Assembly (NCBI GenBank): GCA_018398815.1
Contig: CM031612.1
Coordinates: 5,796,912-5,860,911, forward strand
DNA length: 64,000 bases
Origin: Conus ventricosus
Taxonomy: Eukaryota > Mollusca > Gastropoda > Neogastropoda > Conidae
Reading direction: 5' to 3'
The notes under the pieces were generated by a model. The model was not told where the DNA came from and ran no database searches. It saw only the letters and a list, made by a program, of their open reading frames with translations. Each line of letters starts with the position of its first letter. Position 1 is the stretch's first letter. The position numbers and the translations under genes are program-made. This document shows positions 9,446 through 21,108 of this stretch, piece by piece.

Positions 9446-10581
9446 AGTCTGATAGAGAGCAGTGAAAATCGCAAAGTCTCGCGATAGGCTAGACACTCCT
9501 GCCACACGCAGCTTGTGTCGCCTGCTACAGTAGCAGACGACGCATGTTGAACACAAGTGTTAGAGACTGAGAGACTGTCAGACTGAGCGTTCAGTAGGCC
9601 AGTACATCGGCTAGCTTTGTCTCAAAGCGAGCGACTTGAGCTACTCGCACTATTATTGTGCAAGCTGAGCCCTTACTTTTGGAAATGGATGGTCGGAAGA
9701 TTTCAGATTTTTTTTCGCCGGAAGAAATACCGATTGACCAGAAGATCGGAAGAAATTAATTTGACCGGAAGAAAATCCGGCGAAACCAGAAGGGTTGGCA
9801 GCTCTGCTTGCGTGACTCAAGGTGACGCTTCACATCCACCATCCCACCATGGGAAATTGTGAAGTCCGACTTGCAAGTGGTACACCGTGCACAATTTACA
9901 CCTTTAGCCGAAGGTCGTATGCAGGGGAACTTTTCCGAGTATTCTTTTCGGAACTTTTGACCAAGTTTTTTCTTTTTCGCATCTTGTCCAAAACTTTCTA
10001 CTTCACGTTTCGACATTTTCGTAGCTAAAACTTCAAAAGGACGCCAACTTCGCTGAATGGTATAGATGGTGAAACGAACTGCGCATGACCGGAAACGCTT
10101 CTTGAAGATTACTGGTTATACGCACGGCGCCGTGCGTGTCTGTACATAAGCCGACTTTTTCGTCCGTTTTGTTTTTGTTTTTGTTTTTTTGAAAACTTTC
10201 AATGCGTAATTTTTCGGCTAAACGCGTAAGAATTATCACTTGGGCGTAATAAATTACGCAAAATGCGTAATGGTTGGCAGGTCTGAATTTTGTGCTTTCT
10301 CTCATTCCGCCATTTTCAGAGGAAAACATAAAACTGGAAGATTTTCACTCAAAAAGAAAAAAGACAGGACTCATGGAAATCCTTGCTCTCTGACTAAAAG
10401 GAACAAACACTCAAACATAATTATCAAAAGAAAAAAAAATTACATCGAACAAAAACAAACTCAAATCAAAGGTTTCTAGACAAGACATAGCACCGTTGCC
10501 TATATTCTGAAGCTGTAAACTGAAGCAGACCATCAACGATGAACAACAGTGATGTAAGTTGTTTTAACACAGTCAACTCAC

Positions 10582-10841
10582 CATGACAGGAGTGTGTCGT
10601 TTATCCGGAACAGGCGAGTCCTCTGATTCAGAAGAATCCATTGCTTCATCCAGCAGGTCTCCAATAGCATCTCGCTCGTCTACAGATTCTTCCGTGTCGT
10701 CCGGACAATACCCTGACCGCGGTGCGTCCTCCTGTCGGTCGGAGTTACTGTTGCTGCTCTGGCTGGTCAAACTGCTGGAGCTCTCTGTGTCGGCCATTCT
10801 GCTCCTGCCTCCTCTTTGCTTGCGAGTGTAAGGTGCAGCAT
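10582..10841 (-). CDS. ANLN: Anillin, internal exon with acidic serine-rich region
   Basis: The exon lies between acceptor TTTGTTCCCAG and donor GTGAGTTG on the minus strand. Two bases complete a codon split with the 14735 exon (G|AT, Asp), then 86 codons: AAPYTRKQRGGRSRMADTES..., a Ser/Asp/Glu-rich middle, AIGDLLDEAMDSSESEDSP, and an end in phase 0 at HTPVM. The AIGDLLDEAM stretch parallels INDLFSDVLEEGELD in the acidic middle of vertebrate anillin. The role is part of the disordered linker between the actin-binding region and the C-terminal membrane-binding module. Splice phases fit upstream; downstream a missing exon is required. Confidence 0.8.
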
Positions 10842-11345
10842 CTGGGAACAAAGTTGTCACTTGACTTAACTCAGGATATTTGAAACTGATTGTTGAAATG
10901 GCCCTTAACACAGGATACTGAAGGAACCTGACTCATGATTTAGTTTAGATCACACTTTGCCCAAGTCAAAATGACTTTAGAGTTTTCAAACCTGCTGATA
11001 CACTAACTTTTATCTGAAATACAGCTAAGTCCGAAAGAAAGTTTCAGTCTCATCATGTTATTTCAAACCTATTTATTTAGGGTCAAAAGGTCAACAACCC
11101 CAAGAAAACTACTGGTGTTCGGTAAGCAATATAAAAAACATGGTACCAACCATCTTGTAGCCAGTACATTCCAACTGAGAGCCAACTGAAGTGCGTGACT
11201 GGAGACCAGGAGAAAAAAAAAGACTGAAAGTTTTGCTGCTCCATGCCGATGAACCAGAGGAAAAGAACTGCATGATGGGAACATTTCTGAGGCGGAAGCC
11301 TGAGGCGCTCACTGGCTAGTGGGTGAGGCAGCGGAAGAGAGGGAA

Positions 11346-12186
11346 GCAGGAAAAACAGAATGCTGGTATGACATCAGCTGACATGCATGATTACCTGCAG
11401 ATACCAGTAGCAGGAAAAAACTGAATGCTGGTATGACATCAGCTGACATGCATGATTACCTGCAGATACCAGTAGTAGGAAAAAACAGAATGCTGGTATG
11501 ACATCAGCTGACAAGCATGATTACCTGCAGATACCAGTAGCAGGAAAAACTGAATGCTGGTATGACATCAGCTGACATGCATGATTACCTGCAGATACCA
11601 GTAGCAGGAAAAACAGAATGCTGGTATGACATCAGCTGACATGCATGATTACCTGCAGATACCAGTAGCAGGAAAAACAGAATGCTGGTATGACATCAGT
11701 TGACATGCATGATTACCTGCAGATACCAGTAGCAGGAAAAACAGAATGCTGGTATGACATCAGCTGACATGCATGATTACCTGCAGATACCAGTAGCAGG
11801 AAAAACAGAATGCTGGTATGACATCAGCTGACATGCATGATTACCTGCAGATACCAGTAGCAGGAAAAACTGAATGCTGGTATGACATCAGCTGACATGC
11901 ATGATTACCTGCAGATACCAGTAGCAGGAAAAACAGAATGCTGGTATGACATCAGCTGACATGCATGATTACCTGCAGATACCAGTAGCAGGAAAAACAG
12001 AATGCTGGTATGACATCAGCTGACATGCATGATTACCTGCAGATACCAGTAGCAGGAAAAACAGAATGCTGGTATGACATCAGCTGACATGCATGATTAC
12101 CTGCAGATACCAGTAGCAGGAAAAACAGAATGCTGGTATGACATCAGCTGACATGCATGATTACCTGCAGATACCAGTAGCAGGAA
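11346..12186. repeat. 64-bp minisatellite, about 13 copies
   Basis: The unit begins GCAGGAAAAACAGAATGCTG. Copies are more than 95% identical by eye. On the minus strand each unit contains CTGCAG|GTAATC, a donor-like sequence, so about 13 pseudo-donors lie in the anillin intron 500 bp upstream of the 10582-10841 exon. Confidence 0.9.
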
Positions 12187-12333
12187 GAAGAGAATCAGGA
12201 CAGGTTCTTTAAATGTTACTTTGATTTAGAACTTGCATGGGAGACATGGCTGCTCAAGAGGCTCATATCTGCCTGCCAATACACGGTATAGGAACCTCAT
12301 TTTTTTTTCCAAAACAAGGACTGCTGAAGGAGA

Positions 12334-12359
12334 CCCCCCCCCCCCCCCCCCCCCCCCCC
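12334..12359. repeat. Poly-C tract (26 C)
   Basis: Uninterrupted C run in an anillin intron, G-rich on the transcribed strand. Confidence 0.95.
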
Positions 12360-13131
12360 AAATACCCAATTGTAGAACCCTAATTTTCAGAAGTATGCAT
12401 GTTTTCAGAAGTATGAACATGGTGGCATTGCCATAAATGAACTCTGGTCCTCATCTTCCTTCTACTAACCAACGTAGGATTTATGACTAACTGTCATAAT
12501 CCTTGTCTGAAGGTATACAAATGCGTATGGTTTACAAAAATGAAATCAAGTTACCAGTGACTTGAATAATGTTTTGCTAATGTAAAAATCTGCATGTTTT
12601 ATGTAATCATTATCAATGTGTTAGAAAAAATATAAAGATTAAAGGATAAAGTTTAAAAGAAAGCCTTATCTATCCAGAAAACCAAGACGGACAGGAGAAA
12701 AAAAAAGAGGAAACACTCTAAAAAAACAAAAAAACACCAAGCACACAGATTTTGATGGTGTGGTAATCAGCAGGTACACATTATCTGCTGGCACGCCTGT
12801 GAAATTTACACATAAAATTTTGAAATGTCACGTCACATGTCATGCTCATGCACCACCAGGCTGTCATGTGCCTGTTGAGGCAGTGCCAAGACAGGGCACA
12901 GTCCCTCTCTCTCTCCATGATCTTGTGGAACGTCAGAAATCCACACATCTTGCCTGTCTACCACACCACAGTTCATTCCAGGATCATCATCAGCTCTCGA
13001 CTGATTTGGAATCAAAACAAGAGACAACACTTGTCTCCAGGAATTGTGGAAGAGAAGAGCAGTGTCCCTTTGCTTTTCTGCTGACATTGCTCTCATACAT
13101 GCCGCGCCGCATTCTTTGTGCTGTGAAATCG
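12360..13131. other. Intronic sequence, no exon supported
   Basis: Anillin intron between the 10582-10841 and 14735-15404 exons, whose phases already join (G|AT). An open stretch on the minus strand near 12830-12950 was examined and rejected as coding (see rejected items). Confidence 0.5.
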
Positions 13132-14149
13132 GCAGTGAGGAAAGCACCACCAAATGCAGCACTGAAGCCGACAGAGAGGAAAGCACCACCAAAGGCAGCA
13201 CTGAAGCCGGCAGAGAGGAAAGCACCACCAAAGGCAGCACTGAAGCCGGCAGAGAGGAAAGCACCCCCAAAGGCAGCACTGAAGCCGGCAGAGAGGAAAG
13301 CACCACCAAGGCAGCATTGAAGCCGGCAGAGACGAAAGCACCACCAAAGGCAGCACTGAAGCCGGCAGTGAGGAAAGCACCACCAAAGGCAGCACTGAAG
13401 CCGGCAGAGAGGAAAGCACCACCAAAGGCAGCACTGAAGCCGGCAGAGAGGAAAGCACCACCAAAGGCAGCACTGAAGCCGGCAAGAGAGGAAAGCACCA
13501 CCAAAGGCAGCACTGAAGCCGGCAGAGAGGAAAGCACCACCAAAGGCAGCATTGAAGCCGGCAGAGACGAAAGCACCACCAAAGGCAGCACTGAAGCCGG
13601 CAGTGAGGAAAGCACCACCAAAGGCAACACTGAAGCCGGCAGAGAGGAAAGCACCACCAAAGGCAGCACTGAAGCCGGCAGAGAGGAAAGCACCACCAAA
13701 GGCAGCACTGAAGCCGGCAGAGAGGAAAGCACCACCAAAGGCAGCACTGAAGCCGGCAGAGAGGAAAGCACCACCAAAGGCAGCACTGAAGCCGGCAGAG
13801 AGGAAAGCACCACCAAAGGCAGCACTGAAGCCGGCAGAGAGGAAAGCACCACCAAAGGCAGCATTGAAGCCGGCAGAGAGGAAAGCACCACCAAAGGCAG
13901 CATTGAAGCCGCAGAGAGGAAAGCACCACCAAAGGCAGCACTGAAGCCGGCAGAGACGAAAGCACCACCAAAGGCAGCACTGAAGCCGGCAGAGAGGAAA
14001 GCACCACCAAAGGCAGCACTGAAGCCGGCAGAGAGGAAAGCACCACCAAAGGCAGCACTGAAGCCGGCAGAGAGGAAAGCACCACCAAAGGCAGCACTGA
14101 AGCCGGCAGAGAGGAAAGCACCACCAAAGGCAGCACTGAAGCCGGCAGA
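13132..14149. repeat. 39-bp minisatellite, about 26 copies, open in several frames on both strands
   Basis: The unit is GAGGAAAGCACCACCAAAGG followed by CAGCACTGAAGCCGGCAGA. Since 39 is 13 x 3 and the unit has few stops, long frames exist on both strands: plus-strand KAPPKAALKPAER and EESTTKGSTEAGR repeats, and minus-strand SLPASVLPLVVLS. One-base indels (for example near 13312, 13485 and 13912) switch the plus frames. No promoter, splice or homology evidence supports a protein. It lies in an anillin intron. Confidence 0.9.
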
Positions 14150-14734
14150 ATCACAAACCTTTCAACAGAGCTTGAACCAGACTTTTTCTATGCAAATTAA
14201 ACATAATCGTATTTTTGAACATGAAAACAACAAATCTTCATTCACATATATAAGTGATGCTCATTCAGCTATATTCTCTCTCTCTCTCTCTCTGATTCAC
14301 TGATGCAAACACTGTTCAGTAACACATTGTGATCAACACAAATACACACGCACTCTCTCTCTCTCTCTCACTGAAACTTTACATATCTAGATGGGCAGAC
14401 TTTGATTTTTAGGTGGGGGGGGATTTCAATAAATGCAGTGTGACACACACACATATATACACAAACACACTTGGTGTTATAATACACACACAATCCCCCT
14501 CCCCCCACCCCCTACATACACACATTTTGATCATCTGCACACACGCAGCATCCACAGAGTGAGAAGTACAATCAAAGCAAATTCATGCTGCTTGCTGCTA
14601 ATGACTGGTTCAAGCTGCGTGAGAGCTCAGAGATACTGACAAGTTTGTCTTATGCCTTTAGTACCTTTCAAAACCAGAAACACCGAGCAAAAATCACTCC
14701 ACAGATCAAAAACAGAAGAGAAGAAACAACTTAC

Positions 14735-15404
14735 CGTGTTCTCTGTCAGAACTGTCAGCGCTGGTATCGCGTCTACTGGCTTTCCTGTGCCGCTGTTGTG
14801 GGGATGGGAGCACACTCTGTCGACGGACCGACGCCGGCACAAAAGCGCTCAAACTCAAATCGTCGTCATCCTCTGACCTTTTGGACCCTTGCTGCTGATT
14901 TGTGGGACGAGGTCGTCGCAGGACAACTTCAAAGTCAGCATCGTCTTCTGTTGGGGAATCTTCTGAAGTGTCCGATTCTGAGTCATCATCTTCCACACCT
15001 GTGGCAGTTTGCGTCTTGGCGCTCTCTTCAAAATCTTGCTTTTCAGGTATGGAAGCGTCCGAGTCCTCGCTCTCAAAGCTGTCATCAAACGTCACTCTGC
15101 GACCCATTTTACTGGGGCTTGGAGCTGATAATGGTTTGGGAGGACTGGCCGCACCCCCCTTTTTATTCTGACTAACGATTTTGTACAGGGAGGTTGATGG
15201 GACTGGGGCTTTGCTGTGACCTTACTGCTGGATGAAGAGGGATGGGTGGAGGCACGGGAGGCGGTTTGGGGATGGTGCTACTCTTGGAAAATTCTGCCTT
15301 TGGTGTGTCACTGGTGGCAGCATTTCCACTTCTGGGCTCATCTGCCTGAGCTTTGTTGTCAGCCGGTGTTCCTAAGCCTATTGATGCCAACTTCTTGTTA
15401 AAAT
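14735..15404 (-). CDS. ANLN: Anillin, large internal exon (one-base frameshift)
   Basis: The acceptor is ATATTGCAG and the donor GTAAGTTG on the minus strand. It begins by completing a G|AT codon with the 18367-18424 exon and reads FNKKLASIGLGTPADNK..., a proline-rich run IPKPPPVPPPIPLHPA and SPSPINLPVQ. The frame then shifts by one base at the A4 run near 15179-15182 and continues as SQNKKGGAASPPKPL, MGRRVTFDDSFESEDSD, a long acidic tract, and DSSDREH, ending in phase 1. At 670 nt the exon is one base too long for its phases, which agrees with one extra A. It encodes the disordered, acidic and proline-rich middle of anillin. The shift is either a consensus error or a real lesion. Confidence 0.72.
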
Positions 15405-15697
15405 CTGCAATATATTAGAGACAGAAAAGTGCCATGTGTAATAGGATGCTTGATTGGTTGAAATGTCAGTTTGTGTAAGATATTATACTTCTGTAAGTTG
15501 TAACAATTACCTATGCCCAATTTCTTTGTATGCAGACATTTCCCAATTGTTGGTGTGTGTGTTTTTTCTTTCACTTCAGCAGTAAGTATTCAATGATAAT
15601 AAAATTCAAAGCAAATTCTGGATGGACATATTTGCACTGTTGTTCAAATAACAGTTACTTAGAATACCATGGTTACACTTAACACTCGTACCTCTGA

Positions 15698-15808
15698 GCA
15701 TATAAAACAGACACAGTGCATGCATTCTTACAAATAAACATTCTGGAGCAAAGCATATAAAACAGACACAGTGCATGCATTCTTACAAATAAACATTCTG
15801 GAGCAAAT
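15698..15808. repeat. 55-bp tandem duplication
   Basis: Two adjacent identical copies beginning GCATATAAAACAGACACAG, in the intron upstream of the 14735-15404 exon. Confidence 0.9.
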
Positions 15809-18366
15809 TTCCATGCGCATTCATCTAATAAACCTGTAAAAAAAAAAAAAACTGAGTTAAATCTCCATTAAATAATCACAATGAAAAATCCCACGTATGA
15901 TCACAAAATCTAGCCCAAAGTTTCAGCATACATATGTGCAGCAAACAAAGATGTCAAACAAATATGAACAGACTGAAAAAAAGAAAAATCCAATTATCAA
16001 ACTGTGAATGTCACAATAAAACCAAACAAATAAAAAAAGGCCGAATCTAACACCATACACAACTGTCAACAACAACAAAAAGAGTAAGAGAGAAAACTTT
16101 TGTAGATACAACCAACCAGTCAACATCTCACTTGCTCTCCTTAAACTGACTGCGGCGTCATCATCAGCATCCTTACAGAGGTCAGAACAGTTGCAGTTAA
16201 AACTAAAATATCAAATTTACACATACACAATCAATGACAATGCTTCAATCAACATGACTATCAAACTAATTAGTGTGCTTTAGCTTTTCTGGTACCTGCA
16301 ACTTTTTGTTCCACAAAACTTGAAAAACAGATTATAATTTGCATGGATGCACCTGAGAAGCATGAATACAATAACGGTTGTCTCAGGACACCATCAATGT
16401 GAAGAAAGAAATGTGAGAACACCACTTCAGTGAAATGCAGACCATGCCTACAAATACTGCCTGTGAAATCATACTGGGCTACTTGTGTACAGTACACATA
16501 GCTCCAGTCACATCTATGTAAAGGTTCCAACCAAGGCATTATGAAAGAGGAAGTTCGACGAAAAAATTATCTCATCCAGTGCTTGGAAGCAGAGAGATGC
16601 GCCAGATGCAACCTATTTTTTAAGGTGTACTATTGGACTCTGTCCAGAGATTTATATTGTACACTGATTTCATTTGTAATGAGTTTAGAATGCATTGTAA
16701 GGAAAGTCTGGTTGCCATTTTCTAAACATTATGACAATCACAATTATTTAAACTGTAGTTAAAGGTAACAAAGCTACTTCATAATGGTAGGCACTGGATT
16801 TCTGAAACTTACTTTTTTTTACACTGAGCTTTTGATGTTACAACCTTTTGTAAGTTTTCATCAGATTACAAAAAAAAAAGCCCATCATTATTCTTTCTCT
16901 CGCACTTTCTCTGTTATTTTGGACACTGACTTTTTAAACAGCTTACAGATGATAATCAAATTGTAAAGAGTTCAAAAGTAAGAAGCAGTAATGTCATTCT
17001 TTATCTTCCAAAATGTAACCCTACGAAAAATGACTAATTAGATTACATGGTGTACTGTTGCTTTGAAATATTGCATTCTTTGACCTTCTAAACAGTACTG
17101 GCTGGTCTTCTTGTTACCAAAGAAAAATGGGACAGACATTATGGTTCCATTCTTTTCCAGTCCAAAACATTTTGTTTCATCCAATCACTTGGTGCTTGCG
17201 TGTGCTCGGGTGAGTGGATGGGTGAATGAGTGTGTGCATGCGGTTGTGTGTGTATCTGTGCATAATGTACATTATAAGGATTTTGAAACGTGTGGTGTGA
17301 GGGTCACTCACTTGAAAGGTTATAATTTTGTTTTGATAAATCGGGGTATAATTATCATCTGCCTCATTCATAGTCTTGTTTGTACTGAATTAACGAGATT
17401 TAAATAATTTCATCCATGTTCGTTTTTTCTCCCCCAAAATTGAGTGTTTGAACAAAAATTACAGGAAAAAAGGATTTAAGACATGAAGATGCTGACAGTA
17501 GACAGGTTGTGTTTGCGACTTTACAACAGTCATTTCTGAACAAAGTGAAACCACTGTCAGTATTTCTTCATTCATTTGTGCTGAACAGAATATCAGCTAC
17601 AGCATAAAGTTAATGAAGTACCTGCATATCAAACGTGTGTAATGGTTGCCACTTGTTGATTTCCATATTGTTTCAATCTTGATTGCTCTATGCAAACACA
17701 AATCAAAATTCTTTGGAATGCTTTTCTTTACATAAACTGAAGTTGAAACCACATCACAACCTGGGAACGATTTATGCATATGGATTTAGATTTCTGTCGC
17801 TGTGTATGACATCACATCTGGCCTCGTTTTCCTTCTGTCTGGGACTGGACTGCTCAGTGTTTAGTGTATCAACCTATTTAGCTCTTCTTGAATTGTTTCA
17901 TTATATGTCTTTACTGTGCAAAGAGAGTTGCTACATCATGTAAACAAGAAAGCTAATGTTAATGGTGATTTACACAGGTAATTTCATGAATTTATGATGT
18001 TTCTCAAACTTCATTTTTTCCAATAAGCTTGTCTCCATGGTACAGAAAATAGCACACATTTTTTTTAAGAACAACCCGTGTATGTGTAAGCATGCATGTG
18101 TCTGTTGGAGGGATTTAATGTCTTTGATCAACTGTAAGAAAGTTTCTGTAAGAAAGTTTCATGTTGTAAGGTCACATTGAAAAGGTTTCTTTTCGGCAAA
18201 TCCAGCAAGAGGTATATAATGACTATATCTTTGAATCACTAATCAATTTATGATGTTTCAAAAAAATCAATATAAGCACTGCAGTACTTTAAAATCTGAT
18301 TAGCATATGGTCCATAACAAAACAAAACAAATCAATCTTTGTGATATGTCAATCATGTCAGCCTAC
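15809..18366. other. Anillin intron, no gene seen
   Basis: AT-rich single-copy-looking sequence between the 14735-15404 and 18367-18424 exons. The neighbouring exon phases (1 into 1) join directly, so no exon is needed here. No coding exon, RNA gene or clear repeat was recognised. Confidence 0.5.
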
Positions 18367-18424
18367 CTGTGCGAGCTTGTTCTCTGACACCTTGTCTTTT
18401 TGAGACGGAGTCTGGTTTGGGCGT
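18367..18424 (-). CDS. ANLN: Anillin, internal 58-bp exon
   Basis: The exon lies between acceptor CCTGTTTCAG and donor GTAGGC on the minus strand. It encodes TPKPDSVSKRQGVREQART in phase 0, with one base (G) left over for the next exon. It is short and basic, and follows directly on the NEEDPYDE end of the large upstream exon. The phases (0 in, 1 out) fit both neighbours, which is the main support, because the sequence is too short for family comparison. Confidence 0.75.
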
Positions 18425-18685
18425 CTGAAACAGGCAATGTAAAAAATTTGTTTACCCCAGAGAACAAGATGACACAAACAGCTCTGGCACATCAGAAAAT
18501 AAAGTAATATGAATAATATCAGCTTACAGATAGATGTTCACACAAACAATACGCTGAAAAGAACTCCACCTATCCGGATACGCAAGTTCATACATACAAA
18601 GGCATAGCTACAGACAAGAACATTCTTTAGGCTGTTGTACATGTATCAAGCAGACAGTTAATAAACTACGGTGTTGAAGAAGTAC

Positions 18686-19838
18686 CTCGTCATATGGATC
18701 CTCCTCATTCAGAATGCCATTCTTCCACCGCTCTTGGATGGACTGCAGTTCTGCCAGCCGCTCCTGGCGCAGACGCTCAGCCATGCTGGTGCTCTGCGTC
18801 TGCTGCACCAGCTGCTGTTGTACAGCCTTCATGGTCGAACTCGCCTTCTTCGGGGACAGACTCTTCGTCTTGTTGGGCGAGGGGCCATCTTCCGCCTCAG
18901 CAGCTGTGACAGGGTTCACCTGCGCCGCCCGTTCCTTGATGCTGTCTTTGAAGCTTTTGCTGGGCGTCACGGCAGAACTCTTGACGGGCGTAGTTCTAAA
19001 GGGAGTTCTCGCAGGCGTCCTTCCGGCGGCTGGCACAGACACACTGGGCGTCTTCACAGGCGTGGCACTGCCCGGCTTCACCTTCTTTATGTCGCTGACC
19101 ACTTGTGCCGAAGACATCTGTTCCCAGGCTGACATGCGAGCCGACACTGAATGGGCGGTGGGCTCGTCATCGATGGATTTGCGTACCTTGGGTCTCATCC
19201 GAACGACATCGTCCTCGTCCAGGGCAGGTGAGTTTCCTCGCCTGGCTGGGGTGCAGGTTTGCTTCCGAGTCCGGGATACTGGGGAGGAAGATGCCATACC
19301 TGAGCTGGGCATAGAAGAAATATTATTTGTGGCCCCTGCGGGCTTGGTGTTCAGTCCCCCACGGCATGCAGACAGTGGTTTGGAGGGAGGCTTCGGTGCT
19401 GTCTTAGGGGTGATTCTGCCAGGTACACCGTCTTGCTGGGACATTTCAGCCTCATTCTGCACCTCATCCTGTTGCCTGGTGAGGTTGGTTCTGGACGTGG
19501 CGGGTGACCTGACAGGGGTCACCCGGGCCTTGCTCTCAGAGTAGGGTTGGAACGGCTTGGGCGAACTGTTGAAACCAACTCTACTCCCCGACCTAGCGGG
19601 GGTGTTCTGTGAAAACTTCCTGCTCACTGACGGAGAGGATCTGACAAAAGAGTTCTGGACACTTTGGCTGCCAGCTGTCGTAGACGCCATTCTGGTCGGA
19701 GTCCGATTGTAACTGCGGGTGGCAGAGCCTGTGGGAGGAAGTGGAGCTCGAGTCTTCTTTGGTGAACTGATCTGTGCTGCTGCTGGGGGGACTGTGGCTT
19801 TGGGGGGCTGCCACCTTGGCTTCTTTTCTTCCTCTTTC
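18686..19838 (-). CDS. ANLN: Anillin, large exon: linker, Ser/Thr-Pro-rich region and actin/formin-linked helix
   Basis: A single open block of 384 codons plus one base, from acceptor TGTGTCACAG (starts GAAAGAGG) to donor GTACTT. It starts AKEEEKKPRWQPPKATV and holds many TP/SP sites (RTPARTPFRTTPVKS), consistent with Cdk-type regulation. SARMSAWEQMSS is followed by PSKSFKDSIKERAAQVN, which matches KPFLERFGERCQE of vertebrate anillin. Near the end SMAERLRQERLAELQSIQER matches [20 protein letters not shown]. The exon ends NEEDPYDE in phase 0. In the family this region includes myosin- and actin-binding segments between the N-terminus and the anillin-homology domain. No frame lesion was seen. 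Confidence 0.85.
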
Positions 19839-21108
19839 CTGTGACACAGTACAGGTCAGGGGTCAGCACTCAGTTACTGTCGTGTCAAAAGTCATAAACA
19901 TGGCTGACAATCGTCGCTTTAAGTCTCCAAAATATGGAAGTGTGTTAGGAATGCAGTGAAAGGAGAACACTGAGAGATGCACACAGTTATGAAACATTTT
20001 ACTAATTGTTTATTCACCTCAGTATCAGTGAAGGAGGCCCCACTGCATGAAGACCAGCACATATATCATGCTATACCGATCTGATATACTGCTATACTGC
20101 TATATGGGCCAAGCTAAACAAATCAAAACATTACGAAACAAAAACAAAACAAAAAAAAAGAAAAAAAAAGAAAACAATCACATCAGGAACTTGCTGAAGT
20201 TAACTGCTCCTTCCCTCCACACACACACAAGAGTAAACAGTGAAGTCTATGTTACAACACAAAAACCAGTGTTCCTTACAGTACACAACTTGGGGTATTT
20301 TATGCAAAGATTTTTCAGTTTGACACTGAGATTTTCACACAGAGGGTCCCATGGACGCACAGTTCTTCTGACTGCAACTAAAATCTGACTGGAAGCAAGA
20401 GTCAGCCTCTGATTCCATTGAAGAGAACGACTTATTTTTCTCCTTCAGCGTTCCTGGTGAACCAATCGACAAAGATGGTAGTATGGACTCTGCCACTATG
20501 TTTGTTGATTTCGTGTTTAATTCTGTTAAAAATGTCAACAAAAATAAGCAGCAGTGCTCATACTACCACTTACGCCATTGATCTACAAAAAAAAAATCTT
20601 CTATTCACATCAACTCCCATGCCATCTTTCGAAAGTCTGTGCCTTTGTGTGCTGGTGGATATGATGACACAGATCTCACACATGCACACCAGTGCCGATG
20701 ATTCTTCAAAGTTTTGAAGCTGGCTGTCTTAAAAAAGTAGAAAGCCACTGACGGTGAACTATTACAGCTGAAAAGTAGCAATTCCAAGCATGACACAAGA
20801 CAGCATCAGAATGAAGACCAAAGTTCTAGACCAGCAGCAACATTTTAGGGAGAAAGTCCTGTTTTAGAGCCCCCTCCCCCATGTCCCAACCTTTCATTCT
20901 TTGCACGGAGGATTCTCCGTTCATCCAATCTTCTCCATGGGAGACGTGTGGAGGGGAGGGCTCAAAAACGGCGCTTTTACCAAATCTTATTTGCTTCTGA
21001 TGCTTTTTGTTTGAAAGCAGCTCAACGGATGTTCATGTTGATGCCTGTCTGTGCAGTCTTTGTGCTGTGTAGCAGAATGGACAAGTGTGTTGGTGTAGCA
21101 TTCTAGTG
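19839..21108. other. Anillin intron, no gene seen
   Basis: AT-rich intron with A-rich runs near 20143-20175. Its upstream neighbour exon ends GC and this exon begins G, making Ala, so no exon is missing. Nothing else was recognised. Confidence 0.5.

Larger units (their letters stand above)
6502..9806 (-). mobile_element. hAT-type DNA transposon B, nested inside A
   Basis: A 3305-bp element with termini CAGAGCTGCCAACCCC (6502) and GGGTTGGCAGCTCTG (ending 9806), flanked by 6-bp duplications CTTGCG at 6496-6501 and 9807-9812. Termini and coding content are related to element A, so it belongs to the same or a sister family. It carries an almost complete but frameshifted transposase and is itself interrupted by element C. 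Confidence 0.87.
6220..10016 (-). pseudogene. hAT transposase fragment of element A, split by element B
   Basis: The minus-strand frame starts at 10016 (MSKREVESFGQDAKKKK) and runs to 9813, where element B is inserted, then resumes at 6495 and stops at 6220. It carries a BED-type zinc finger (CARCTTCKSDF, then HGGMVDVKRHL followed by the split H). After the insertion comes the conserved hAT stretch VVEHNIALSAADHASQLF and SRTKTTHIV. The catalytic and C-terminal dimerisation regions are absent. The frame on the two sides joins sensibly only across the CTTGCG target duplication, which supports the nesting. It is a truncated, non-functional transposase. Confidence 0.75.
5397..10285 (-). mobile_element. 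hAT-type DNA transposon A (outer of three nested elements)
   Basis: Bounded by inverted repeats CAGACCTGCCAACC (5397-5410) and GGTTGGCAGGTCTG (10272-10285), with 6-bp target duplications AATTTT at 5391-5396 and 10286-10291. Without the nested element (3305 bp plus 6-bp duplication) it is about 1.6 kb. It encodes only the N-terminal part of a hAT transposase on the minus strand, so it is a non-autonomous deletion derivative. It lies in the anillin intron between 10582 and 3290. Confidence 0.85.

Noticed and set aside
10320..10385. Possible exon SESKDFHESCLF after acceptor TTTGTTCCTTTTAG
   Set aside because: Entry phase fits, but the frame stops within 15 codons and no donor lies before the stop.
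11109..11312. Open minus-strand frame SASGFRLRNVPIMQFFSSGS... with an acceptor-like upstream sequence
   Set aside because: The exons on both sides (14735 and 10841) already join in phase. No similarity was recognised and the donor context is poor.
12833..12960. Minus-strand stretch FLTFHKIMERERDCALSW...WWCM, faintly like the start of the anillin PH domain (GFLT...WHRRWCVL)
   Set aside because: Gene order is wrong (PH should be at the far 3' end), flanking exon phases leave no room for it, and only a few residues agree.
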